From Krasilnikovozyma curviuscula (taxonomy: Eukaryota; Basidiomycota; Tremellomycetes; Cystofilobasidiales; Mrakiaceae), in contig MVAQ01000296.1 of the NCBI GenBank assembly GCA_014825775.1, positions 1 through 22,583 of the forward strand: a stretch of DNA of 22,583 nt. The letters run 5' to 3'. Each line of letters begins with the position of its first letter. Positions within the stretch are counted from its first letter, which is position 1. Made by a program: the position numbers and the translations under genes. Of the stretch, positions 9,601 through 19,120 are shown one piece after another. A model generated the notes under the pieces. The model saw only the letters and a program-made list of their open reading frames with translations, was not told where the DNA came from and did no database searches.

Positions 9601-11598
9601 CCACTCGTGAAGGCTCTTGAAATTCCGGAAGAACACCCATCGACCGTATCAACCAAAACCTTGCCTGAAATGGAGATGCGCCCCCATGACAAGGCTCCAA
9701 ACCCTGCTGCTAAAGATCTTCCCCCTGCTAAAGCTGACGGTACCAGAACAAGACCTGATCCCAGATGGAAGAGTGGAGTTTTGAGCGTAGTAATTCATCA
9801 GGTGAACGGCCTTGAACGTAGGAATCTCAAAGGGACTAGCGGAAAAGATCGAGAGGGTCAGGCTGGTCAAGATACAGACGAAGCAAGTGAGCAGGTGGAT
9901 AACCTTCCGAGCAGCTACTGTGAAATGAGTGAGTTCTACATTTACTTCGATACTATTGCAACAAGTATTGACCTGCTTTCCATTTCACAGTAATCAACGA
10001 CGGTAAGCATATTTCTGCAGTGGGTGTTGAGTGCGCTCATGTCTGAGTTGTTTGAACTTTCAGATATGGTTTACAAAACAAGAGTCAAGCAGTACAGTTC
10101 TATGCCTTACTTTGAAGCTGGAACTGAAACCTTTATTAGAGACTGGGAGGAAACTGTCGTCAGAATTGTTGTTCGAGATGCCGCTCTGAGAGAGAAAGAC
10201 CCAATCCTCGTACGAGTTTCTAAATCTTTCTACCTATGATTGTGAGAACTTGCTAACAATAAGGCCATTTCAGGGTATTGTCAGCCTCAAATTGAAGGAT
10301 GTCTTCAAAGAGTCATCCGAAGTCACAGGATTGTTCAGTGTCAGTGGCTTTCCTCGTTGGCATTAAGGGAGTCGGTTTCTGACACTCAAAACTGACACAT
10401 GATCATTCTACAGATTGAAGAAGGCATCGGTTTCGGCAGGGTGAACCTGTCTCTCTTGTTCAAAGGCGTCAAAACTGAACTTCCTCAGAACCTCAGAGGC
10501 TGGGAAACTAGCACTGTGGAGCTGAACGAACCTATCAAGCTCAGTATAGACTCCAAAAGAAGTGATATAATTAAGTCGGCGAAGAGGTTGGTCATCTCTA
10601 CGTCAGATTCCACCCAAGTACTACCTACAAAGGAAGCGGAGATCAATCTTGATGCTGGAGAAGCTCTCTGGGAGATCGAACAACTAAGGCTTCCTGTTTA
10701 TTCCCGATTCCAATCTGTTTTGACCTTTGAACTGCATGGCGGCTTGGCCGAAAAGGCCTTCAACGCCGTACCTCTTGTTGGTGATAAACAACCAATCGCA
10801 ATTGCTGTTCTTTGGCTTCAAGAGCTTGTTGATGATGAAGAACGTGTCGTTCGTATCCCGTATGTCTCATATCTCGTCTCCTTCACGATACCATGTTCCT
10901 GTGGATATTGACGGTGGTTTTCTGCATAGACTGATCGTTTCTAAAGACCTCAAGCAACTTCGTCAGAACTACTTGAACGAGGTGACCAAAAAGACTCACG
11001 ACTACGAAATTGTTGGATGGTTGACCACCAAGATCAAGTTGGACAAAGGCTTGGATCAGGACCATGAAGCACATGCGGCTTCTCAAGCCAGAAGACATGC
11101 TTTTGAAACTGTGAGTCGATGGACAGCGGTTACCCCAATTTACCATCCGATCACTTCCACTGATCTGATCAAACCTCAATCTGCCAAGTACGATCACATC
11201 GAGGGACAGGCCGAGGTTGCCGAACAGAATTCACACGCTATGGATGATGGTATGCAGTTTCTGTTCTTTCGGTTCACTCAGCGCCATGAGCTCGAAGTTA
11301 ATATTTTACCTGGTCAATTGTTTCTATCATCTGTAGGGGTGATTGACAAAGAAGAGGCCAGAGCTATCAAAGTCGCCCAGAAGAGGCAGGACATCAACAG
11401 ACAGAGAGGTCTCGCATCTCACAAAGGTTTCCGAACATACAGATGGGCCAAAGAAGGCTTGATCAAGAGAATTCCCGGAACAGGCCACAAAACCAATAAA
11501 TCGGAGAGTACGTACACTCTCTGCTGCTCATAGATAGATCTATACTGACCTGCTGTTCCTGGACAACAGAAACCGTTCAGAGCGAAGGTGCTTCCTGA
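6641..11598 (+). CDS. TCB: Tricalbin (ER-plasma membrane tether, SMP and C2 domains)
   Basis: Twenty-one exons give 1130 residues: 6641-6719, 6905-7146, 7270-7433, 7514-7649, 7721-7934, 8012-8381, 8449-8599, 8653-8808, 8874-9002, 9068-9161, 9243-9346, 9417-9513, 9584-9928, 9991-10002, 10064-10209, 10274-10339, 10414-10859, 10930-11110, 11189-11249, 11337-11507, 11570-11598. Layout: acidic N-terminal region; membrane hairpin at about 192-207 and 217-241; SMP lipid-transfer domain at about 267-500 (WLNAFISTFWGLVNPDMF, VADMIEDIM-like block, LPGFVDAVRI); C2 domain at about 517-625; second C2 at about 710-835; a third beta-rich module at about 836-985; basic/acidic tail. The first C2 keeps five Asp at calcium-loop positions (D535, D541, D594, D596, D602). 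The second lacks the first-loop Asp (NGLERRNLKG) and is probably calcium-independent. Known role: tricalbins bridge cortical ER and plasma membrane and move lipids. Exon 14 is a 12-nt micro-exon. The intron at 7147-7269 (gtcagt donor) is the least certain junction. Confidence 0.92.
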
Positions 11599-11981
11599 GA
11601 TGTGCTCTTTTCATGAGCGCTAGCTCCTTAGCTCTTGCATTCCATATTTCCGTTTTAGTTCCTGTGTTTTTATTGTATGTTGGAAATGTAGATCATGACC
11701 CGGAGGTTCTCCAAAATCGCGACAGTTTTGATAGCCTCCCTCCCAAACAAACACCTTTTTAGCTGAGCCTTTTACATTCTGTATCGATACTATGCATTGT
11801 TCTCCCTTTCCAAATCCAATCGCAACCATCTAAATTGTATTTTGAACAGCTTTATGTTCACGTTTTCTTTGCCACCGCGTGAACTTTTCTCTCCTCCAGC
11901 TCTGGAGGGTGGAGCAGTTCGCCCTACCAACGGTAGTCATTCCCCAAACGAATCAAGACCTTTGTACACTTCAAATCTACA
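11599..11981. other. 383-bp interval: tricalbin 3' UTR and eIF4E promoter
   Basis: The left half is AT-rich and fits a 3' UTR. The right half has pyrimidine-rich stretches (ttttctctcctccagctctgg) just upstream of the eIF4E start, as is common in 5' leaders of translation genes. No other coding exon could be joined here in phase. Confidence 0.45.
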
Positions 11982-13223
11982 ATGGCATCAGCCCCAGCAT
12001 CTGCGACGACAGCAGCAGCCTCTTTTGGTACTTCAGTAGCAGAAGCAGCGTCCAGCACGCTTTCCCAGGCTCTCAAAGCTGCCAACCTGACGGACGGTTC
12101 TGAAGCCAAAAAAGAGGATGACCTCGAGGAAGGAGAGGTGAACGATGAGGAAGCTGGCTCTGTAGAAGTAGAAGTAGCTGAACAGGATGATGATCTCAAC
12201 AAAATCAAGACCGTCTTCGACAATCCTTCAAACTTCAACGTAAAAGTGAGTAGCCGCTGCCCCTCCAGGCCATCTATGCGCTGATCACTTATCCAATGTT
12301 ACTAATACTCCCAATTTCTCTGTGTGATTGTCAACAGCATCCTCTGTATTCAGCTTGGACGCTATGGTTTGAATCTGCGAACGCCAAAGGTCTTGCACCA
12401 AAAGCTCAACCAGCCAACGGAGCAGCAGCAGTGGGAGGGTGGATGGATAATGTGCGGCCTGTAATCCAATTTGATAGTGTGGAAGAATTCTGGGGGTTCG
12501 TTCGCTTTTGAATTGTTTGCAGCGCTCTGACTTTCCCGGGTCACATTTTGAGGCAGCTCATCTTGCTAATCGAACTTTCACTGACCAACGATGCTCCTAT
12601 TGTAATGACAGTCTTTACAACAACATTGTCCCACCGTCGCAGTTACCTCCAAAAGCGAATTACTACTTGTTCAAGAAGGACATTATCCCAGCTTGGGAGG
12701 ACGAAGCTAATGCCCAAGGTGGAAAGTGGAGTTGCCAGCTACCAAAGGACAAGACCAAATCTAGAATTGATGAAATGTGGATGTATACTGTAAGTGATGG
12801 TATTCACAGAGTAGAGCTGGTGGCCTTATCTTCTTGTGGGCTGAGATTTTGAATACGCCTTCTTAGATGCTTGCTGCTATTGGCGAAACTTTTGAAACTC
12901 CACTTCCAAACGACACTTCTAAAACTGCACCACCACCTGACTCGAACCTGATAACTGGTGTCATCCTCTCCACACGTCCAAACTTCTACCGTCTCGTCAT
13001 CTGGACTCGCACCTCACCTTCCCCAAACCCAGAGAAAAACGAAGAGTTTATAAATGACGAGACGTTCAAGAGAATAAAAGCTGTTGGAAAGCATTTCAAA
13101 ACTAGCGTGCTTGGGTTCAATGAGGATGCTAGCTTAGCTGGCGGACTTGCGACAGAGGTGGAGTGGGTGAATCACAAGGATAGCGATAAGAAGGGAAAGT
13201 TCATGAGGAAAATCATTGCTTAG
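11982..13223 (+). CDS. CDC33: Translation initiation factor eIF4E (mRNA cap-binding protein)
   Basis: Four exons (11982-12245, 12338-12495, 12612-12789, 12867-13223) encode 318 residues. Residues 1-88 are an Ala/Ser-rich then acidic disordered tail (EEGEVNDEEAG). The fold starts at HPLYSAWTLWF (89-99). The cap-stacking tryptophans are W123 (GGWMDN) and W169 followed by E170 (PAWEDEAN), matching human W56 and W102-E103, with W246 (VIWTRTS) as the W166 counterpart. The eIF4G-contact block VEEFWGLYNNI is at 136-146. Known role: it binds the 5' cap in the cytoplasm and delivers mRNA to eIF4G. The protein is longer than the roughly 215-residue norm because of the tail and two Ala/Pro-rich inserts, one before W123 and one after AIGETFE (about 211-229). 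It is convergent with the next gene across 266 bp. Confidence 0.94.
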
Positions 13224-13489
13224 ACGTTTCCTTCCTTAATCCATTTCAGCTTTACCTTCACCATTGTTTACTACTTGCTATTTCGCCTATCGCTCGTTGG
13301 TGACGCTGAGCACCTTGATGTTGCAAAGAAAGTATATATAAGCTAATAAAGATGCGACACAAGGAAGCTTCTGGATGAGCAACACGACATAACAATATAT
13401 ATCTAAAATGCAGCAAATGGTACAAAGAGAACGACTGATATCCAAACACGAAACTTGACCCTCCACAACAATCACGATTAAATATCAAC

Positions 13490-15932
13490 CTATTTTGCGG
13501 TACCAACGTGGTGGATTGAGGCACTCAAGCCTCCTTGAAATTTACCCAGCACTCCAACACCGTTCAAACCCACTTCTGGTGAGGAGATAGCCATCAACTC
13601 ATCTTCTGTACCATAAGCTCGCTTAAAGTGACCTTCGTCACCTGCGTAAGCTTCCTCATCCTCTTCATCCTCCGACGCAGCTTCAGTATAAGCCACATCA
13701 CTCTCTGCATATCCAGTAGTCCTTAAATTAGTGACTTCAAGGTCTGTTCGAGCTCCGAAGGCCTCAGCATCGTCAAAGAACCCCCGATCTTGAGGTGCTT
13801 GGCCATCTGAAATGTGACCTTCATCCTCCTCAGACTCAGCATCGTCGTATTGGTTGTCAGAGTGTTCTGATATGTCACGATTGTCGAAGGGCTGTTCTTC
13901 AGGTACTGATGGATGAACGGTAGTGTTGGCAGCGCCTCGAGAGAAACGGCCCCTCCGCCTCTCTTCCTTCAGTTTCCTCATGCGAGCTAGCTCCAGCTCT
14001 CTTCGACTTTCCCACGACTTTTCCCAGTCATCTTCTTCCGCAGGGTCAATTTCTTGAACATTGGTCTGGATTGGATCCGCTTCATCACCTTCGTCAACCC
14101 AAGCAGGATCAAGACCTGGCGTAAAGACACACTCCAGAGGAGTCTTTGGAGCGTTTTGAGCTGCAAGAGTCCATGGACGTATATCAAGACCCGCACGAAG
14201 GACCACTAGAAGATACATGAACTTTGTTAGCTTCCAACGGGCAACAACAAGCAAGTTTCGCCATACCATCGACTGCTTCCCAGTGATCAGAAGTATTCTC
14301 CATTCGATGGGCAAAATGAGATTGCAGCCCAGGACCAATCACAAATTCTCCACCAAGCTGAGTGAGCTTTCCGGGATCCCGAATTGGCATCTTGAAGAGA
14401 CCGTTCCCAATACCATGAACAAGTTGACCAGGCACAGTTCGAACATTGTAGCGCGCGCGATCGGCTTGTTTTAATGAGCCGAAGTCGTTGTTGAGTCTAG
14501 TCATTCCCATAAGGTTGTACAAACGACGAGGTCCGTCGACGAAGATTGGAAAGGGGCATTTGAAGATTTCTAAATAGGGACAGGTTTTGAGTGGTCAGAA
14601 GAGGACGACCAGGAACAGCTCATGATTGAAACGAATGACACACCTCGATACTTCTTTATGATTTGCCAATGTCCATTAGAAATAATGATGACATCAATAC
14701 CAGCCTCTTCCAGCTTTATAGGGTCTAGCTCTGGGATAGAAGCTTGCATGTAGTCCTGACATTGTCCACACCAGAAATGACTAGTAACCAGAGGAGCGAG
14801 GGACGAGAAAGTGAGAACAATATCAGGCTTGTTGTAGAGAGAGAGAAAGATCAACTCACCGAATGAAGAAAACACAGGTTTTCCGCTTTTCAAATAAACT
14901 CCCAAACTTGATCTTCTTACCCCACTCATTGATCAGCTCACACCTTCCGGCTTCCCAAAGTCGTTGATTGTTTGGCTGTCCAAAGGTAGAAAACGGTTCT
15001 TCGAGCGTATCAAACTTCTTTCCAGTCCGATTTTCTGGAATTCTGTTCATTTGAAGTGATGGGGATTCCAGGTAGTCCAACTCGTGCGATAGATCCCAAG
15101 AGACTGGCTGTGGTGGTGCAGCAACTGGTGGGTACGATCTGAGTAGTGACAACAGTTAATTGGAAATCAGTAAATCAGTAGGCTGCCAAACTGAACAGGA
15201 GTCAGATACAGAAACTTACACGCTCGATTGCTTGTTTCGCTTATGACCCTTCTTCTCATCGTTTGATCCAGAGGCAGATCCATCATCGCTGATACTTAGC
15301 TTTTCGCTCAGCTGTCTCTCCATGGCTGGAATGCTGCCCATTCGAGATCTAGCCATCGACTGGCCTGCAGACGGGAGGTCGAACATGTCCCTCAACGAAG
15401 TTGATGGCTGGACGTGTGACAGCTGGGGTGTTTTATTTCTTGATTGAGATGTTAACTTTGATGGGTTGAGTATAGCCTGTGAGTGAGCGCGTATGGCAGA
15501 CGGAGTGGACACATCGGTTGATGAGCGCTCAGCTAAACCGCTTTGAGCTGAAGAAGAACGAGTGATTGTGTTTTGCGATATGGTTCTTGGACGTGAAGAA
15601 ACAACAGCTGGTGGCTGATGATGCGGGGGAGAGGCTGCTTGGACAAGTCTGTCGTTGATACCATTCGGAGACCTTGGGGGCGTCAACGGCGCAGCGACAG
15701 ACAACAGCGGTGCTGCTGGAACAATGAAGTACTGTTGCTGCTGTTGCTGCTGTAGCTGAATATGCTGAGTTGAAGGTGACTTCTTTCGTGGTGGTGATGG
15801 CTGCTGCTGCTTTTCCCCAGGAGGCAGCTGGGGCGAATAAGATGGGACGGGGATCCTGCGAATGTACGCAGAGGACGAGCTGCCTGACGGGGACGAAGAG
15901 GTTGGCTGCTCGAGAATTGGGAAAGAAGACAT
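13490..15932 (-). CDS. Peroxiredoxin-like (AhpC/TSA-type) protein with long disordered tails
   Basis: Minus-strand exons 15932-15220, 15138-14860, 14780-14644, 14569-14267 and 14205-13490 join in phase into 715 residues. Residues 1 to about 245 are Ser/Pro/Gln-rich, with ten consecutive Gln encoded around 15730-15755. Residues about 275-480 form a thioredoxin-fold AhpC/TSA_2-type core: 'FEKRKTCVFFIRHFWCGQC' strand-loop with a C335-x-x-C338 pair at the active-site position, 'GIDVIIISNGHWQIIKKYR', 'CPFPIFVDGPRRLYNLMGM', and 'GGEFVIGPG'. The C-terminal 235 residues are acidic (EEDDWEKSWESRRE, AESEEDEGH, ASEDEEDEEAYAGDEGH). The core resembles PRXL2/AAED1-type proteins, so a thiol redox role is plausible but not shown. 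The start at 15932 has a purine at -3. An in-frame ATG at 16037 with a weaker context would add 35 residues. Confidence 0.84.
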
Positions 15933-16613
15933 GGCCCGTAGGTAGTGAGGACAAGGTAGAGTTTGGGTGTGGAAGGAAAGACCCAGGAGTGAACCGAACG
16001 AGGTGCGCTGGCTTTTGTAGGCTTCTTGACCCAACATAAAGGTGACAAGTTGGGATCAGCGATACGAGTAGAAACCAGAGCTGATTTTGTTCGCTTACCT
16101 TGATACCTGATCCTGAGAAGTGAACTACTGCCTTGACGGTGGGAGGTTGGAAGGAAAGTAGGAGGGGGGAACGGCGCTGGGTCGACGGAAAAGGGAGTTC
16201 ACAAGGGGCTGCTGCTGCCTGCAGATAAGATTGATGGTAAAATCCCCTGTTTGATGTATGTCGGAGGAACAACTGGATAAAACAGTGCAAGATGGTGTTG
16301 TGTGCTGCCCACCCAATTGGCAGTAGAGGGGAGAAACAGCTCTCAAGTTGATTTTGTATCTAAAGAATTTTTGGGCTAGGAAGATTTGGTTCCATTTTCT
16401 GTTGATCAGCGCACCGAGGCCCATTCGATTTTCGGCGCACCAGCAGCCCATAAAACCTTGTACAATGGATCCCTCATGGTGCAGCAGACCAGACCCAAAA
16501 GGGGTCTGAAACCTAAGCATAATCACAACCCTTCCAAAGAAGGCGCCCATCCTACGCTACAAACCATCGGCGCCATCAGTCGATTCTACCGGCGTAAGCT
16601 ACGAAGGTCCTGA
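15933..16613. other. Upstream region of the peroxiredoxin-like gene
   Basis: About 680 bp of leader or promoter for the minus-strand gene. A reading frame continuous with that gene runs up to an in-frame TGA near 16058 and includes an alternative ATG at 16037. Longer overlapping frames around 16125-16550 have no recognisable domain and could not be spliced convincingly to a neighbour. Confidence 0.4.
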
Positions 16614-17410
16614 CACTGCAACAGGGCAGTCAACGCGGAGAACTCTGCTAACGTACACCGTGGACATAGCCGAAGGGTTGCTGAGGGAGAGCTTACATAC
16701 TGCACGCTCGACGGCGTCGACAGACCCGGTTCGAACCGACCTGGTGGTTAGACGTTTCGTGCGAAGCCGTCGCACCTGCTTCTTTCGCCTGCCTGCACAT
16801 TCATTAGTTGTGAGGTGAGATAGTGAGTCAGCTTGTCAAAAGAGCAAGTTCAGACTCGCACTATTGTATCTTAATGAGTACTTCTCCGTTCTCGATAAAG
16901 CTTTCCTTCCTGCGGGACTCTGAGCGTGGAAGCCAACTCACAGCCTTCGGCCTCCAAGCTGAGCTCCTTACTAAGGATACACCTTGCGAATGGAATAAAA
17001 AAAATACGAAGATGATATGAAAATTTATTAAACCTGGAATATTATCCGGCAGTAACTGTTCTGTTGGGGACAATACTGTCAGTCCTTCAATCTAGCCTAT
17101 AAAACGAACGCTCTACTAGGTACAGCTCGACGCTCTTCGTAGAGCCAATAATCTCAAGTTTAAGTCTGTATTGCGTCTGAGGTTTGCGATCTACACGCAA
17201 GACTCAAAACAATTTGGTCCGACAGTTCAATCATTGAGGTGTCTTTCCACTGTAGAAAGCATAGAAATAGATTCCTTATACATTGTAATAAGAAACCGAG
17301 CTATTCTGTATCTTCGGATGCGCTCAAGAAAAAATTATCGAGAAAGCGTAGACTGTTGAAATTACAAAAAGACCTACAAGCGGATACCAGATACCGGATA
17401 TTGCTCGGGT
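16614..17410. other. Gene-free interval at the edge of the transposon zone
   Basis: About 800 bp with no supportable gene on either strand. The left part (16614-16830) is GC-rich and holds three short palindromes (16708-16720, 16727-16738, 16759-16775). From about 16830 it turns AT-rich, with frames below 70 codons. No terminal repeats or target duplication were found in this stretch itself. Confidence 0.4.
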
Positions 17411-17415
17411 GTTTC

Positions 17416-17604
17416 TGTTGAACAGAACAATATAAATTCGGTAACTACCACACTAATTGTGAAGTTAACTGAGGTAAAACGGCGTCTGCGACTCGCGTTG
17501 CCGATTACTAACTAAACAAATGAACAATACTCTGCAGGACAAATAGAAAAATTCAATCCCCTCCAAAAGACAACTGAGAGGTTTCCACGACGACATTTTC
17601 AACA
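17416..17604 (-). mobile_element. Solo LTR, family b (189 bp) with 5-bp target-site duplication
   Basis: Read on the minus strand it begins TGTTGAAAATGTCG and ends GTTCAACA, so the ends form the inverted TGTTGAA...TTCAACA typical of copia LTRs, with TG/CA termini. It is flanked by identical GTTTC on both sides (17411-17415 and 17605-17609), a perfect 5-bp duplication as made by retroviral-type integrases. No internal region adjoins it, so it is most simply a solo LTR left by LTR-LTR recombination. A second, truncated and inverted copy is at 19623-19750. Confidence 0.82.
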
Positions 17605-17609
17605 GTTTC

Positions 17610-17947
17610 TTGGAACGGAAAGAAGGAGAGAAAGGACATTGAGTGATGAGCTGGCGGTAGGAGAAAGACATGTGTTCTGCCCCAGTCGCGAGAAGCCACA
17701 AAATCGCGAGAAGGGCAGCAAGCGTGCCACTCGCGATGCCAGTTGTCCCTCTCACGAGGAGTACAGCAACTATTTTATTAAATTATTATCTAACTTCGGT
17801 TTATCATATCACCCTCTAATCCAGCTTAGTGCTTTTACAGTTAATGAGCTGACTCCCTTTGAGTGGGGCTTGAAAGGAATTGGTGAAAGGTAATCTCCAG
17901 ATTGAAAAGGGAAAGGGCCCTCAGAGAAAGGGGAGCATGGTTGTAGT
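17610..17947. other. 338-bp spacer between LTRs
   Basis: No gene supported. A tcgcgagaag motif occurs twice (about 17687 and 17704) with a related tcgcgat near 17733. Otherwise the sequence becomes AT-rich toward the next LTR. Confidence 0.35.
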
Positions 17948-18068
17948 TGTTGGTATTTAGTATTACGCCGCAACTTGCTAAGCGCCAAAGCGCGCCTCCT
18001 ATTTAGTAGCTTCATTTGCGCACAAGACTTGCACCTCGAACTACTTCTTATACTTAGTTCCTGGTGCA
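17948..18068 (+). repeat. Short LTR, family a, copy 1 (121 bp)
   Basis: Starts TGTTGGTATT and ends TTCCTGGTGCA. It shares with the other copies the blocks GCCGCAACTTGCTAAGCGC, CGCGCCTCCTAT, GCGCACAAGACTTGCACCTC and GAACTACTTC...ACTTAGTTCC. TG...CA ends are intact. The 5-bp flanks (gtagt / gttat) are not a duplication, so this copy is not a simple solo insertion. It lies next to a copia reverse-transcriptase fragment of opposite orientation. Confidence 0.75.
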
Positions 18069-18905
18069 GTTATACATTAGAGTTGCGGAGCTTTTGAATG
18101 GGTCCAGTGCTGAACAGGTATTGCAGGAGATCTGCTGGTCGTCGACATGTGGAGAGATATAAACCGGTTCTTCGCCATGCAATCGAACATCGGCGCGGGG
18201 GCCAGAGTCCGTGCATGTGAAGCCGACTAAGCGGAGCCAGGTATCGAGAGCTTTGTTGAAAATGCGAGGTGATTGTCGAAAGCCATATAAAGACTTGAGA
18301 CACTTGACGACTGAACCGTAGGGAAAATTACTACCCTCAGGTGGATACACATAGGTTTCTTCATCGAGGTTGGCGTTGAGGAAAGCAGCTTTGTTATCGA
18401 CTAAGTCGTATTCGAGGTCGAAGTAGTTGATTACGGAAAACATGACGCGGAGACTGTTCTTGTGGGCGACTGAAGCGAACAGCTGGTTGGAATCGCGAAC
18501 AGCAATCTGTCGAGACCCATCTGCGACCCAGCGAGCGCTGAAGTCATTAGCAGCACCAGTCTCACCGTGGATCTTCTTGGCGAAGACCCACATGCCTCTG
18601 AGAGGCTTCATCCACTTTTCCTTTTTCACAGGTTCACCAAACACGCCATACTTGAGTTGTTTAGCCAATTCTTTTTCAACAACTGGTTTCCAACCCAATT
18701 CCCACTGTGGCGAATTGCGAGCTTCAGACATGTTACGGGGGTTGGAGCTTGATGCCATCAGAGCATATGCGATAAAAGCCTTGTTTGTGGAATCAATGTG
18801 TGGTACTTCAGCAAGGAGAGCAAGGGGATCATCCAACTCGTATTCGTCGGAGAAGCGGGCCAGTTCGTTCGAGAGTTTAGGTTCCGATTCATCTTGTAAG
18901 CGTGA
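18069..18905 (-). pseudogene. Ty1/copia polyprotein fragment (reverse transcriptase, truncated)
   Basis: On the minus strand the frame is open from 18905 (after a TAA at 18908-18906) to a stop at 18054 just inside the LTR. It covers the start of the copia RT domain: 'PLRGMWVFAKKIHGETGA' fingers region, 'RWVADGSRQ', the aspartate-bearing 'LVDNKAAFLNANLDEETYV' block, 'KCLKSLYGFRQSPRIFNKAL', and 'YISPHVDDQ' at the usual YVDD active-site position with His for Tyr. It stops about 20 residues later, so the rest of RT, RNase H and all upstream Gag/integrase parts are missing. No internal stop or frameshift was seen, which is notable for a fragment. Its sequence differs from the copia element at 19870-22583, so it is a separate family. 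Both flanking LTRs point the other way. Confidence 0.8.
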
Positions 18906-18909
18906 TTAT

Positions 18910-19033
18910 TGTTGTTATTGCGCCGCGACTTACTACGTAGCGCCACAGCCCACAGCGCCTCAACTATATAGCTTGTGGTTGAGCGCAATACACTTGCACC
19001 TCGAACTACTTCTGATACTTAGTTCCTGGTGCA
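18910..19033 (+). repeat. Short LTR, family a, copy 2 (124 bp)
   Basis: Starts TGTTGTTATTGCGCCGCGAC and ends TTAGTTCCTGGTGCA. The centre (CACAGCCCACAGCGCC...GCTTGTGGTTGAGCGC) diverges from the other copies, while both ends and the TGCACCTCGAACTACTTCTG block are conserved. It has the same orientation as copy 1. Flanks attat / ggtta do not match. Confidence 0.75.
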
Positions 19034-19080
19034 GGTTAGTAATATCTTTCTATGGTAATATCTTTCTATGGTTATCTATG

Positions 19081-19110
19081 AACTACTTCTGATACTTAGT
19101 TCCTGGTGCA
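19081..19110 (+). repeat. LTR family a, 3'-end fragment (30 bp)
   Basis: The last 30 bases of the family-a LTR, through CTTAGTTCCTGGTGCA, are repeated 47 bp after copy 2. The intervening bases include a perfect 16-bp tandem duplication (taatatctttctatgg at 19040-19055 and 19056-19071). Confidence 0.75.
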
Positions 19111-19120
19111 GTCAATTCAA

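Noticed and set aside
15730..15765. CTG/TGC repeat tract as a separate satellite
   Set aside because: It encodes a ten-Gln run in frame within the peroxiredoxin-like protein and is too short to treat as a satellite.
15529..16290. Long minus-strand frame overlapping the peroxiredoxin-like exon 1
   Set aside because: It is an out-of-frame shadow; only the other frame continues in phase through the splice at 15220 into the conserved domain.
16727..16741. GGTTCGAACC, resembling a tRNA T-loop, with a GGTGGTTAGACG A-box-like sequence beside it
   Set aside because: The two boxes are in the wrong order and spacing on both strands and no acceptor or T-stem forms; the palindrome explains the match.
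17948..19033. A simple intact LTR retrotransposon bounded by LTR copies 1 and 2
   Set aside because: The internal RT is on the opposite strand, no polypurine tract precedes copy 2, and the outer 5-bp flanks do not match.
18427..19092. 221-codon plus-strand open frame
   Set aside because: It mirrors the copia RT coding strand and runs into the LTR; the minus-strand translation carries the RT motifs.
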